Source of the DNA: Hyalella azteca
Lineage: Eukaryota > Arthropoda > Malacostraca > Amphipoda > Hyalellidae
Reading direction: 5' to 3'
Length of the DNA stretch: 64,000 nucleotides
NCBI RefSeq assembly: GCF_000764305.2
Contig: NW_025943995.1
Coordinates: 62,001-126,000, forward strand
Shown here: one piece after another, positions 23,801 through 35,833 of the stretch
Layout: each line of letters begins with the position of its first letter
Numbering within the stretch: position 1 is the stretch's first letter
The notes under the pieces: generated by a model
Database searches by the model: none
What the model was told of the DNA's origin: nothing
The model's input: the letters and a program-made list of their open reading frames with translations, nothing else
Program-made: the position numbers and the translations under genes

Positions 23801-26800
23801 ATAAGCCGGCAGAGCTCTTCTACTCCATTTCACCTCGGCAGGCCATTTAATAATGGAACAAAATATTCAGAAGAACTGTCGAAGTTCATTCAACTTGAAA
23901 GCATTACATGTTGCCATATCCTCGACATCGGGAGAATCATGACCAAGAGTGAATAGCGAGCCACTGACTAGCAATTATCTCGTAGGCGATATAAGATGAA
24001 AGATACGAGTTTATGATGCATCATAAGAGTTGAGGATGTAAGTTAAGATAGCAGATAGGAGTTTATGATGCAAAATAAGAGGGCAAACATGAGTTTATGA
24101 TGCAAGATAAGAGGACAAATATAATTTTTGTATGTAACATTAACCGCACAATAATAAGTTAGCTGAGAAGCAAGCTAATTGAAGTGAAGGGGAGGCCGCA
24201 TACCAGCAATGAGGGGCGCGAGGTGGAGGGGGGCGAGGTGTGCAGCGGTGTGGCCCTGAGCGTCCGTGATGCTCGTGTCCGCCTCGAACTGCAGCAACAC
24301 GTGGCATGCCTTAGCGTCCCCACAGCTCGCCGCGTGGTGCAGAGCTGCGCATATATAACAATGGGCGTCCAAAATAAAAACTTTAAGGTTCTAACTAAAA
24401 ATATTGGAACTCGAAAAAAGGTGAGTAAAGAAAAATACAATTTTCTTTCGAAAAACATGGCCGTATTAAAATAGTAACTTTTGTTTACCTTTGTATTGTA
24501 GGTATTCCCCAAAGCAGCAAACACATAACAAGAAGTAATGGCCTCTAAAAAAATAAAACGTGTAGTTCTAGCTGAAAAGACATTTTTCTGTGAAGAAATA
24601 CACGGCCCTATCAAACAAAATTCATTATTTTTGGTTTCTTTAGTAGTCACTTCGGTAAACAGCAGCACAGACATATTGAAAATAAGAAATGACGGAGCTC
24701 AAGCAAACCGCGATGTTTACCGAAAACAAGATTGACGATTTTCCTAGTGGTACGGTAGTAGATTTGATACGATGCCAGTGAAACGTGATAAAGGGAACAA
24801 TCAAAATTCAACGTTTTTCCTACTAGCAATAAACAGCCCCCTAAGAATATTTTTATTTTTGCTTGCTGCAGTCGTCAATTTGGTGTTTAGCTGCTTAACC
24901 AGGTTGACAAGAATAAATGATGAGGCTCAAAAAATCCGTTCACGGAAAACAACAAACACTTTCTCGCAAAAAAAAAAAAAAAAACAGTCAAGGAGAGATG
25001 CAATTTTTCCCCAGTGTTGGTTCTCTTGATCGAATTTCACCCGGGGCAAAAGTACGTATCAGTGCTACGTGCGGGAAATATGTCACTATGAACAATGGTG
25101 ATCGTTCAATATTATTAGCATTTATTTATTCATCTCATGAGCATATTTTTGGTTTTAATGAGCGTATATATGTATAGCCGCGCCTGGCGTGGCCAGCTCA
25201 GTAACATTTGAATCCGACCTTACTGCGTAGTCGTGACGTTATCAGAGGTCAAGTCTGAGCGGCTGTGTGCCGAATGGTCGGTCGGTCAGTCGTGTCCCGC
25301 CAGCACTACTGCGAGGTTTCACCTAAGCTCAGTCCGCTCTACCTGACTCGCAAGCGATCTCGCGCCCTACCGCTAGACTTTGTGTCTGCGATCTAAAAGC
25401 TTCATAACGCTGTTTATGAATAGGTATGTACGCTATGCGGATTTTTATATTTTAAACGTATATTCATTGCTTCAATAAAGTTACGTTTTATACACATGAA
25501 CTGAAATTTCATTGATAAACCAAGTGCAATAAAATACCAGCGATTGAAACTATACTCAGATCTGTTTTTTACCACGATATTTACCGTCGTTTGACTGTAA
25601 TTTTCGAACAATCTGACTAGAATCAAAAGTGCAGAAAATTTCTGATGACATCACTATATGTGGATAATATGACCCATTCATTTCACGGAGTGAGACGCGA
25701 GAAGAAGTGCTCAGGACGTACCGGTTTGTCCGGCCCCGTCGAGGACGTTGACTTTAGCGCCGTGTCTGAGGAGCAGCTCGAGCAGGTCTGCGGCCACCGG
25801 CCCGCACTGCGCGGCAAGGTGCAGGGCAGTGAGCCCGTCTTTGTTCTTTTCGGACGCGAGAGGACCGGCGCCCTTGCGCAGTAGCAGCTCCACTACTGCA
25901 CGGCACCGCGCACCACCACAGGACACCGCGCAGTGCTGGGGCAGTGAACATGACATTAAACATGACAACATTAACATCATCTCGCACACGTAACACCGCG
26001 CAGTGCTGAGGCAATGAACACGGCATTAAACATAGCAACATCAACATCATCTCGCACACGTAACACCACATCATGGTAATATAAATAATATATAGCCTAT
26101 AAACACTCGTCCGTAAAAGATTACAAACAGTTCTTGTATACAATTCACAGTGCAGTTAGTTCAGAACCTATAAGCATTTTATGTTAACACAAACCAATGG
26201 AGTGTCATGAGTGAAGGGGTGCGAGAAACTGACGAGTTGTGAGGTCAGGAGGCGCTTCAGTTTCGCAGCGTCACCCTGTCGGCAGGCCTCCAGCACGCTG
26301 TGGCCGGCATGCTCGTCTGTGATGACAACACATTATTACTCTGAAGACATCAAGGATGCAGCATAAGGACGTCACCCAGGATAAGCAAAGTATTAATATA
26401 GCCTATAATGATTACAGGGCGTAAACTTGAGGACGCTGTGGCCAGCATTCTCGTCTGAGGGATGACACAAGCTCAGACTTCCTACAGCACATATACGGCG
26501 AGTATAGTTAAAAGCTGAGTAATACACTAAACAGGCAAGTAATGGGCGTTCATGGCACAAACACACATGTAATGGGCGTTCATAGAACACCCATACCCAT
26601 ACCATAGAACACCCGAGGTACCAACAGCTGAGTCAACCTTAATGGTCTCTTCTTTAACTCGCCTGCAAGACCAGAAGCAATAGCACAATTTTCCTATCAG
26701 TTAGTTGACATCTTCAAAATTTTCCGCCGTTGAGGGGAAATTTATAACAATTTTTTTTCATGCCTATAACAGGTTCATAGGTCAACAACCAGAGCATTGC

Positions 26801-29800
26801 ATGTTAGGTAAGATTCAAAATATACTAGATATTCATACTTCATCCGCGAAAAGCCTGCATTGGCAAGAGTACAACATTTGCTTGACTTTATTCTGTCAAA
26901 AACAGGCATATATAAAGTCAACTTACAGTAAAATGACATTTCAAGAGAACAATTATTGACACACATTAGCCACCAAAACAGGAGTTCACGAGCACTAGTT
27001 CACAGCACAAAATTCACACTTTACTGCATAATGACCATTCTCAACAACTGGGCAAACATTAGCAGCTCTTAACTTCAGACTGTGTTGCGCGAAAATAAAA
27101 AAAAATCATCTTGACAATTTTTGTAAGTAATCAGCATAACGCAATTCAACCTATATAATAGTATAAAAAATAAAATAATTAGCGTGCATATAGAAAATTT
27201 ATTCCAGTAGAAGCTTGAATCGGCATTACTCTGGATAAATCAGCCCAAAAATATTAGCATATCATTATCCTTAATCCTTGGATAAACTAATGAAAGAAAT
27301 GCCTGTTCAAGCCTACAATTAGAAGAAAACTCCCATTCAATCCATTTACAAATTTAAAGGAATATTTTTATTTTTGAATATATGTTACACAAAGCAACAC
27401 AAGAATCGTACTTTAATTTCTAAATCCATCTTCTCCCATTATTTCAAAATTCATCTCAAATCCTTCATAAAAACGAAATTTCATTTGCAGGTAATATCCC
27501 AAAACGATAGGTATCGTGGATTAAATATCCCTTGAATAGTTTCAGTGCCTGGCTTCAAACAAAAAATTTAATAAATATGTATGTGGTGCTTATAAACATT
27601 CAAGTGATGATCATAAATAAGTGATTTATGATGAACATAAATCACTTATGTTACTATTATGTTACTACTATTATGTTACTAATATCTTCATTCATCATAA
27701 GTGATGAATGAAGATATTAGGGCAACTGACAGGTGAGTCGGTCTTGCAGGTCGCGGGAGGGGGCGAGGTCGATGGCGCTCTTAGAGTGGCAGTTGAGCAA
27801 CGTAGGGTCAGCACCGTGAGCCAGCAGCAGTGAGCAAACCTGCATATAGAATAAAACATAATAATACCTATGCAACGAGCAAAACTGTACATAAAATAAA
27901 GCCAGATAATAAGTTGGAGTTGGCAATACATGGAAAACTTCAGGATTAATTCGAGCACTAACATCATTCTTGTGAAATAAAATAGAAATACTCGTATATT
28001 ACCTACCAAGGTGCTGGTACCAACAGATCATCTCTATAAGTTAACCTACTGTACTGTATATCAACCTACTTTCGTGTCACGCCTTAGTTGCACATCTGCA
28101 CAATTATACGACAATAAAAACTCAGTAACATCAGTTTATTATCATCTACAAAAAGCGAAATAGCAACCGCAAAGCTCACCTCAATCCTGGCCTTAGCAGC
28201 AGCCTCGTGCAGAGGAGTGAACTGCCATAGGTCCATGGCGTTGACGTTGGCACCAGCCTTGAGCAGCAACTCAGTTACTTCGTAATGCCCATAGGAACAA
28301 GCGTTATGTAGAGGAACCAAACCTCTGAAAAAATTAACCTCTTTTGATTGATGAAGCCTCTAACTGTTAGCACTACCATTGAGAGTCGGTAGATATTATT
28401 ATCAAATTAACCTGAAATAATCTATTTCTGGCACAACAAGTTTCATGTTACAGTATAAGTCAAATTTATAATATTTCCTCCAGTTTCTTTCTCTCGACTA
28501 TATAACCAATAATAAGTAACAAAAAAATTACACAGAATTTCTCTACACCTCCCAATATCTTCTACCTGTACAGATTCAATTATACGTGATAACTATTAAT
28601 TTCTTGATGAAGAATCAAGTAAAAGAACAAGCCCAATTCATCCCAACTTACCAAAGCAATTATCTGTATTAATTTATAACTTTTTGATGAAGCACTAAGT
28701 AAAGACGAACCCCTTGTCCTTGGCGTGGACATCAGCACCGCGCTGCAGCAGGGCAGCCACCACGAGGGTGCGGTTGTAGCCAGCGGCGAGGTGGAGGGGC
28801 GTGCTCTTGCGACCGTCGCTGGCGTGGCAGTTAACGTTTAGGGGAGTCAGTAGAGACATGAGCCGTTCTTCCTGACCAGCTCGGGCTGCTTCAAGAACTT
28901 CTTCCTTCTTATATTGACCTTCAAGAATGTTTAAACAATGAACATGGAAAGCTTGTTCACTCACAAAATGTCAAACCAAAAATATGAGTCACTTTATTTG
29001 CTGAACTTAGAATTAGAAGGCCTGATAGTTCTCTACTGAAAAATTCAATTCATCTTTTTACCTTGCAGGAATACAAGTGTTGATGAGTGGTAGGAAAAAG
29101 TAAATCATATATATTAAATTAAGCATTCAAAGCATCATAATGAACATGTTCCTAATTGTTTTAGAGTTTACTAAGAACAAAAATCTCTGATAAACACACA
29201 ATACATGAACAACTACTATTTCTGAAATGTTAACTACTAAAAAACATTACAAGGATACAAAACAATAAAGAGGTCATTCACAAGAAAACATTGAACATAA
29301 AGGAATACAATGTTCAAAAGCAAACAGATAGAAACCAGCACTGACCAGTGAGGACAGAACGAGCGTAGGTATCAGCAAGGTCGAGCGGTGTTTTTCCATC
29401 TGTGTTCCGTATACTGGGGTCTGCAAAGTGCTGTAGTAAAACTGCAACAAGAATTAAGAATTACACTACGTAGTCGTATTAGAGAACCAATAACCTCACA
29501 TAAAATTTAATTATAACTTTGCAATTCAGACTATACCGTAATGTGATTACTAGTGCACAGGCCTTAAACATGGCACAAGAGTAGAAAGGATGTCACAGAG
29601 ATGTTAGATTCGTCCTGACAGTAAGGTGGCTATGAATTCAAATTATTTGTATAAGGCATAGAATATAAGCCTACATTATTAAGCCATTACTGCATAGCAA
29701 TTACTACAAAGAAATCTTAATAACATGTTTTGCAACCTTTTTGAACATACTTCTTTGAGCAATATATGAAAAATGCATCACTGGGATGTGATGCATTGTG

Positions 29801-32800
29801 AACACCATACAGGGCTAAATTCTTTCACCATAACTATAGTTTAATTCACAATGATCTAAAAAATTATGTAAATATTAGTCTTGGCAAAAGAAACAAAAAA
29901 TATCTTACCTATACAAACATCAAACTTAGACTTTGAGGCAGCTTCGTGTAGAGGAGTGTAGTTCCAGTTATCACGGGCATTAGGATCAGCACCAGCCTGA
30001 AGAATTTCATGTTTTAGTTAAGCCATATAAAGGTATTACCATACCTATATAGATGCATCAGCTGTTAATTAGATTACTACAAAGCTCACACAAAATAGTG
30101 ACCACATTCAAGGATGTTTTTAGGCAAATTTCACCAAATTATTAATTAACGCATTATTCTCGTTATCTTCCTCTTTTTTCTCATGAGAAAAATTTTAAAA
30201 ATTTACTCATCTGCTCTGAGTTTTATTCAAGTAACAGAACTTTCTACAATCAAGGTAACTCTAATCAGTCCTCATATTTAGAGTCACTAGTTCAAAGCCT
30301 CAAAATACAGGCTGTTGTTCTGTCTTGTTCTCCAAAGAGACTGTACAATATATTGAAAATTGTGATCTACTTTGTAAAGCATTTATCTAATAACAAATTA
30401 TAGTTTTGCTGTGGTTGTTGAAGCAGGTACTTGGCAGGTAAAATACCAGTGCAATAAACAATTGTTTTAGTATAGTTGTGGCAACACAACACTGCCTAAC
30501 CAACACCAACCGAAATGCATTTTTAGAGCACTATTAGTTTTTGAATTTCAACAAAATTAAAGAACAATGGTCTTGACACTTTTTGGTTAAATAAATAAGT
30601 ATGATGCTATTTTTGAATTATTTGCACCTTGCAAACTTTCACTCACATTATAATAAATTGATTCACTGCTTGAAAAATTAACTCACAGCTCAAAAAAATT
30701 TACTTCGGCTATAGAAGAGATGAACTAACAGCCAGATATCCAGTTTTAGATCAAAAGGCAGACATGCCAACACACATGTGCTTACCTTTAGCAAAATTGA
30801 AACAACTTCAGCATGCCCAAAGGAACAGGCATTGTGTAATGGGATGAGGCCTCCATCATCACGAGCACCAACCACAGCACCAAGACTAAGTAAATGCTCC
30901 ACTACTTCACGACGACCAAAACCTGCACATTGCAATTGGATGCTCACAGACAAGTTCTTTGTAGAATCAAGTATATGGTACCTGGTACCATACATCACTG
31001 CACAAACCAGAAATATAAGCTTCCACAATTTTAATATGTACATAAATTCTATCCATAGAACTGAAAATAATCTGCCAAGAACACTTCCTGTACATTTTTA
31101 AATATTCACATTTGAAAATGTGTATAATTTTCTAAAAAAATTAAATGTATTTGCTATCCAAAATAAAATATTTCTGAATTTTCCATCAACCAACCAATAT
31201 CTAAAATTGTAATCCATCATTACATGTTACATTGGTGTAATTTCAGCCTTTCAGGCATAGTAGCAAAGCTGAAAAGTAGAGACTTTTTTAGACTCTACTT
31301 TCAGTTAATTTTTTATAATTCCGCTACTTAGCTATTCCAAATTAGTTTGATGGTAGCCTTTTGGAAATTGCCAGTTTGGGCTTTTCTCATCCAAACCATG
31401 TTCAGACAGCTGCTTTCTAAGGACTAGCTAATTCTAATGGAATAGAACATACCTACAACTTCTACAAGAGAGTGAACAGACTTATGCTGACCTTCTTTAT
31501 TAAATCCTTCAACTTATATGTAGACCAGTATCATAGATGATAGAAAGACATTGATTACCAGCCACACTCAGGATGATGTATGTTTTCGGTGAATTTTCCC
31601 ACGCATTTTCACTTTTTTAAGCTATTGCTGTGCACAGTTGGCGCAATGTAATGAAAATTGATTATCTTCGCTCACGTGTTTGCGCAATCCCGGCCATCAA
31701 TTCTACGTCGCGCTGCCGCGTACGAGCAGTTTGTGGAGGAACAGACGTAATACTCACATTACTCAGTACAGTATGCCTTTAATTATCTTTCAATAATATA
31801 TGATTTTTCTTGATACGGAAATTTGGTGAATGAGAAATCTAGAACTTTATTTTAGAAGAAATTTTCTCTAAAGTCATATGGCAACACTGAACACCATCTG
31901 TTTACATTTCGTATGTAATATGTATTATGTTATATGTATAACAGCCGCAGTTTACGATTACCATAAGTTCCGTATCCGACAAGGCGGACAAGCGGAAGAG
32001 TCAGAAGTAACCCGGACATGTCTTACATTTTATTATTGTCAGTTCGACTCGCGTAGTTAATATACTTGCGTATATTGTCAACTAAAATAGTAGAACTATT
32101 TTAGCTTTCTAAAGTACGGCGCACGGCACATTTTTTTACCAGCATAGTACGGAGCACCACGCAGGTCGTTAAAATGACAAAATAAATTCCCGCGCACCTG
32201 GCACATCTTCCTGACCATGGTACATGTATTTCTTTAATTGCCAAAATCATGAAAATGGGGAAATGGGCAGAAATTATCCGTGAATTTAAGAAAAATGCCT
32301 GTTCATTTAGCCAATTTCATGGTTTTCACCTCTTCCAATGGCTTTTTCCCAATTTATTTAGTGAAAATAAGAAAAATCGCATATTTTTATCAGAAATTTT
32401 GAAAAATTACCCATGAAATATTTTTTTCACCACAATCTTAGAAAAATTCTTCCTGATATCCCAAATTGGTGTAATTTCAGCCTTTCATTCATAGTAGCAA
32501 AGCTGAAAAGTAAAGACTTTTTTAGACTCTACTTTCAGTTAATTTTTTATAATTCCGCTACTTAGCTATTCCAAATTAGTTTGATGGTAGCCTAGAGAGT
32601 GAACAGACTTATGCTGACCTTCTTTATTAAATCTTTCAACTTATATGTAGACCAGTATCATAGATGATAGAAAGACATTGATTACCAGCTTTAAAATAGC
32701 TACATAGGTATAAAGGCCTAGCCCTAGCCTAGGCTAATCGCTAATAGCCTATAGGTAATACATTCATATTGAACTAAATTTCAAGTAGCTAGGTTAGTAG

Positions 32801-33143
32801 CAAAGTAGGTATATTAGAAATGGATTGGTTTCTAGAAGCTGAAATTCCACTCAAAAATAGTAATTAGTCTCATTTTTTTCACATATTTCAAATAGAAGTT
32901 ACTACAAAGTATAACATTCTGTTTTTAATCAATCAGAAAAAAATTTTTCCATCCCACCGCACCTGCAGCAAAGTGAAGTGGAGAGGACTTGCGACCCGCT
33001 GTATCACGAGCATTAACATTTTGACTATTAACGAGTTTTTTCACACGAAGTAAATCGCCATTCCTGCATGCTTCAAAAAGTTCTTTTAATGGTTCACTTC
33101 CCGATATTTCACTAGCAGATAAGGCTGACCTGCGAGCAGCCAT
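17860..33143 (-). CDS. TNKS: Tankyrase (ankyrin-SAM-PARP poly-ADP-ribose polymerase)
   Basis: Eighteen coding exons (high to low): 33143-32963, 30922-30786, 29996-29909, 29441-29346, 28918-28711, 28324-28180, 27839-27731, 26316-26195, 25935-25722, 24344-24204, 23704-23553, 23258-23074, 22736-22571, 21958-21770, 21497-20249, 19937-19829, 18858-18702, 17946-17860. All introns are GT-AG, phases agree, and the total is 3,735 nt (1,244 residues; human TNKS2 is 1,166, TNKS1 1,327). Ankyrin clusters (e.g. [20 protein letters not shown]) fill residues to about 830, then a serine-rich linker, SAM about 948-1010 and PARP about 1020-1235. Catalytic H1101 (LFHGSP), Y1130 (GIYFAE) and E1220 (PEYLITY) and zinc ligands C1151/H1154/C1159/C1162 are present. 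The family PARylates axin and telomere or spindle partners. ATG 33143 has a good Kozak context but an overlapping upstream ATG. Exon 11 encodes a Ser/Asn homopolymer linker. Confidence 0.96.
19086..19292 (-). pseudogene. PHD-like zinc-finger ORF fragment of a LINE
   Basis: A 68-codon frame in tankyrase intron 16 contains CLSC..., then [15 protein letters not shown], then WLCPGC, a cysteine/histidine spacing typical of PHD fingers. Such fingers are common in ORFs of arthropod CR1/Jockey-type non-LTR retrotransposons, and a free-standing fragment in an intron fits a 5' or 3' truncated copy. It could also be a domesticated or host-derived finger; no neighbouring exon supports that. Confidence 0.5.
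22204..22236. repeat. Nested hairpin with tRNA T-arm-like core
   Basis: TCGCACCCC and GGGGTGCGA form 9-bp arms around a loop that itself contains the palindrome AACCCGGGTT followed by CGA. The GGGTTCGA core recalls a tRNA B box, so a tRNA-derived SINE is possible, but no clear A box is seen. Located in tankyrase intron 13. Confidence 0.4.
22981..23118 (-). repeat. 46-bp triplication of the tankyrase exon 12 / donor junction
   Basis: The last nucleotides of exon 12 plus its 5' splice site (reading GATAAGGGGTGAGTTGC on the minus strand) are present three times in tandem at a 46-bp period, starting at 22981, 23027 and 23073. The innermost copy is the real junction (donor GT at 23073-23072); the other two carry intact GTGAG donors at 23027 and 22981. 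Use of either would add 46 or 92 nt and shift the frame. Confidence 0.9.
25164..25400. other. GC-rich segment after a TATA-like box, possible LTR or promoter
   Basis: Within tankyrase intron 9, GTATATATGTATAGCCGCGC is followed by about 220 bp of unusually GC-rich sequence with several GGTCGGTCGGTCAGTCG-type runs and no open frame. A TATA box followed by a GC-rich leader is typical of LTR U3/R, but I cannot delimit termini. Confidence 0.3.
25924..26063 (-). repeat. 70-bp duplication including the tankyrase exon 9 acceptor
   Basis: Two 70-bp units (25924-25993 and 25994-26063) differ at a few positions. Each contains a 3' splice site and the first bases of exon 9 (CCCAG or CTCAG followed by CACTGCGCGGTG on the minus strand). 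The copy nearest the exon body gives the correct frame; use of the distal acceptor would add 70 nt and shift the frame. Confidence 0.88.
27617..27649. repeat. Perfect hairpin with 14-bp arms in tankyrase intron 7
   Basis: ATAAGTGATTTATG, a 5-base loop, and its exact reverse complement. It lies 82 bp beyond the exon 7 donor, next to a stronger hairpin. Confidence 0.85.
27679..27720. repeat. Perfect hairpin with 19-bp arms beside the tankyrase exon 7 donor
   Basis: CTAATATCTTCATTCATCA (27679-27697), a 4-base loop TAAG, and the exact reverse complement (27702-27720). On the transcript the stem begins 11 nt into intron 7, immediately after the GTCAGTTGCC donor region. Such a stem could sequester or present the U1 site, or may be a small fold-back element. 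Confidence 0.9.
31231..32690 (+). mobile_element. Composite dispersed repeat with long direct repeats, copy A
   Basis: In tankyrase intron 1. A block at 31231-31560 recurs as a direct repeat at 32465-32690, the second lacking about 110 internal bases. Between them, 31571-32225 matches, in opposite orientation, 53717-54235. The repeat contains a hairpin (AACTGAAAGTAGAG-type arms near 31271-31309). No intact ORF is seen; the 60-codon frame at 31878-32060 is shared with the other copy. The terminal direct repeats could be those of a small LTR-like (TRIM) element or a local duplication. Confidence 0.6.
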
Positions 33144-33151
33144 TGTGCCAT
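33086..33151 (-). promoter_or_regulatory. Overlapping upstream ORF at the tankyrase start
   Basis: An ATG at 33151-33149 in the context ACCATGG lies 8 nt before the tankyrase ATG, in another frame. It opens a 21-codon frame ending in TAA at 33086, inside exon 1. If it is in the mature 5' UTR, initiation there would reduce tankyrase translation. Whether the leader contains it is not known. Confidence 0.5.
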
Positions 33152-33161
33152 GGTAATACAC

Positions 33162-35812
33162 ACCGAGTCCGATTACTTCCGTTAATTAATTATGCAAACT
33201 CCTTATAGATGATTATTTTGTGGATAGACTTCTTCCTTTCTAATTTAGTCCCACCAAATTTTTATTCTTGCCTGAAGTTTACAAAACTTTTTCAAAATAT
33301 AAGATATAGCAAAAATAAACTTTCACAGAAAATTACGCTTTACGAGTGCAAGGAATCGGACAACAATAGAGATGATCACGTCAGATGGCAATGCCTATTG
33401 TCAGAAAAACCAGCAGGAAAGTCAGCTGTTCGGTTATTGGTTTTAGTTGGTGAGTAAATTGCGTAACATACATCTATGCGTTACTTCTAAATAATTGAAT
33501 GAGCATTATTAAAAGAATATCATAGCATGAATTATATTGTCAACTTCTAATATTCATCATATATTGTAAAATTATAATCCTTATACTGCCTAGCCAGTGT
33601 GACTGGGTCGCAGCTGAATTAAATGTAGAGAATGCGGAATCCCACCTCATAGAACCACCACGGATCATTGACACATAACGCTAAATTTTTCTGCCTAGGT
33701 GTAACAAGTGGTCATTGTTCGGCTACTTCTTCACCTTCAAGCCGGCCACAACACAACATAAATGTAGGTACCTATGTGAACTAATTATGCCAGTTATGAT
33801 GCTTTCAAACGAATTATATAAACCCGTTTTTTGTGAGCTTTGAACTCACCAGCCAGTGAAAGAGCAACATAAATCCAAATTTGAAGAAAAAATGACGAGA
33901 CAAGACAGGAATTCAAACAAAAAAAAAAAGCAATGCTGTGATCAGGCTGGGAGGCGTGTTTTCTGCATACCCGAAGCGGGTGAAGCCTTACAAAAAGAAA
34001 AACAGTGACTGCGCGGTAAAGGTAGGCATAATTTCTGATAGAGTGCAATGGTTTTGATTTAGTAGCAATCAGATCAACTAACAACTGTTAATTCCTTCAT
34101 ATGTCTAAAATACTCGAATGTCTATGAAAAAGAGTTGTTATTGATGCACGCTGTTTCACTTCTTTGATTTCGCCTAACATGTAAGCTCCCAGACGCGCGG
34201 TAAATACTATTATTATATGATGCATCTGATCGAATTATTGTATTCAGTGTCTTGGGTTATCCCACTATTACAATTTATTTATGCATCAGTAAATATTATG
34301 GCGTGAAGCGTCAAAGTGCGAATAGCAGCGCGGTAAACTTAAATTCCACACTTTAACTGGGTTGAGCCGACCTTTTCTTGTTACTCATTTCACCCTCATT
34401 AGCACCGTAACGTTTACCTACCACTTCAAATACGTGCTAACTGTAACGTTATACAAGGACGGTAAAATTCTTCTCGCTTCGAGTCACCGACATGTGGAAC
34501 AGACTCCCTGATTACATCGTTGGCGCTCCGAGTATGAACGCCTTCAAGAACAGACTAGACGAAGCTATGCAGGAGCATATGTTCAGTCTTGAAATGCCTA
34601 GCAAATTACGGACCAGGCAACAAGTCCAGCAGCTATCTCAATCAATCGTCAGTTATGGAAAGATCGGGTTCCAAAGGCCGGATCGCTTGTGAATCAAGTC
34701 ACGAAAAATTCAAGAATCGGCAACAGGCCATGGGCCTTCTTCTTCAGTGCCGACACTTCTATTCTATTCTAAATTAAATTAGATTCATACATCTTACATT
34801 TAACATAGCCCATCATCTTATCCGAATATAAATTAATAAATTGGACCAGTCTCAGTATGTCATTCTAGGTGGAGCCATTCTCTATTTGAAAGTTTTATTT
34901 ATTTATTATATCACGCCCTTTTTCGCTCGCGGTATATGTAAGTATTGCGTACGTTGCCGAAATGCGTCGTATTTCCCGCTGAACACATCGATGAGATGCT
35001 GGAGGTTAGACGGAAAGTTCCGACCGTGTTCAAATCTTGCGTTGATCTAATTGAAAATATTGAATACTTGCTTTTGCCGGTAAAATTTCAAATGTAGAAT
35101 AAATTGTTTCTCATTTTATTTCCATCTTACATTGTAGAGAATTATCATTAGTTCGTATGACTTCGCTGGCCAATCGTATGAAGATGATCTATAAAAACCC
35201 AAGAAATGACAACGGTTTTGTTGTCATTTCTTCACAATCATAATACGAGTGACCAGGTATAAGGAGAGTCGGGGGATGGAGGCTAAGTAAACGGCTTGAA
35301 ATTCTTTAGCAATTCAATCAATTCAATCCATATTCCTGAATAACAATAAAGCTCTATAAATACAACAAAAATCTTGCACATATGTCATTATGTATATAAA
35401 CATTATTTTCGTAGCTGCTTTGTACATTGACTCAAACGCCTTGAGATATTTTTTAATTACTGCATTATTGAAGGAGGCGCCGGTGGCCATTAAAGAGTGC
35501 CATTAAATACGCCAGTGGCTTTTCATGCAACAGTTCCAAGGAGACCTAAGGCAAGAGGCGTCATCAGTTGCGTCTGCGCCATGGAGGCCTAAGGCGCCAC
35601 GCGTCATGAGCTGTGCCATGGAGACCTAAGGCGCCACGCGTCAAGAGCTACGTCTGCGCCATGGAGACCTAAGGCGCCACGCGTCAAGAGCTGCGCCTGC
35701 GCCATGGAGACCTAAGGCGCCACGCGTCAAGAGCTGTGCCTGCGCCAAAGAGACCTAAGGCGCCACGCGTCATGAGCTGCGCCTGCGCCATGGAGACCTA
35801 AGGCGCCACGCG
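33162..35812. other. Spacer between tankyrase and VPS54
   Basis: This region should contain the tankyrase promoter and 5' UTR (near 33150-33500) and the VPS54 3' UTR (below 35813). A minus-strand AATAAA at 35120-35115 lies about 690 nt after the VPS54 stop. Apart from a LINE 3' remnant and the 43-bp minisatellite, I see no gene. Confidence 0.5.
34467..34790 (+). pseudogene. LINE (CR1/Jockey-type) ORF2 C-terminal remnant
   Basis: The frame reading FFSLRVTDMWNRLPDYIV, then APSMNAFKNRLDE, matches the conserved tail of non-LTR retrotransposon polymerases (FFSxRVxxxWNxLP...APSxxxFKxRLD). It ends at a stop near 34692, followed by a short 3' tail with an ATTCTATTCTAAATTAAATT repeat-like end. Only the extreme 3' part is present, as expected from 5' truncation. 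Confidence 0.75.
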
Positions 35813-35833
35813 TCATGAGCTGCGCCTGCGCCA
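35540..35833. repeat. 43-bp minisatellite spanning the VPS54 stop codon
   Basis: About seven copies of a unit containing GCGTCATGAGCTGCGCCTGC. The last seven codons and stop of VPS54 (positions 35833-35813) are one repeat unit edge; the array then runs into the 3' UTR. Unit variants change TCATGA to TCAAGA. Confidence 0.9.
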
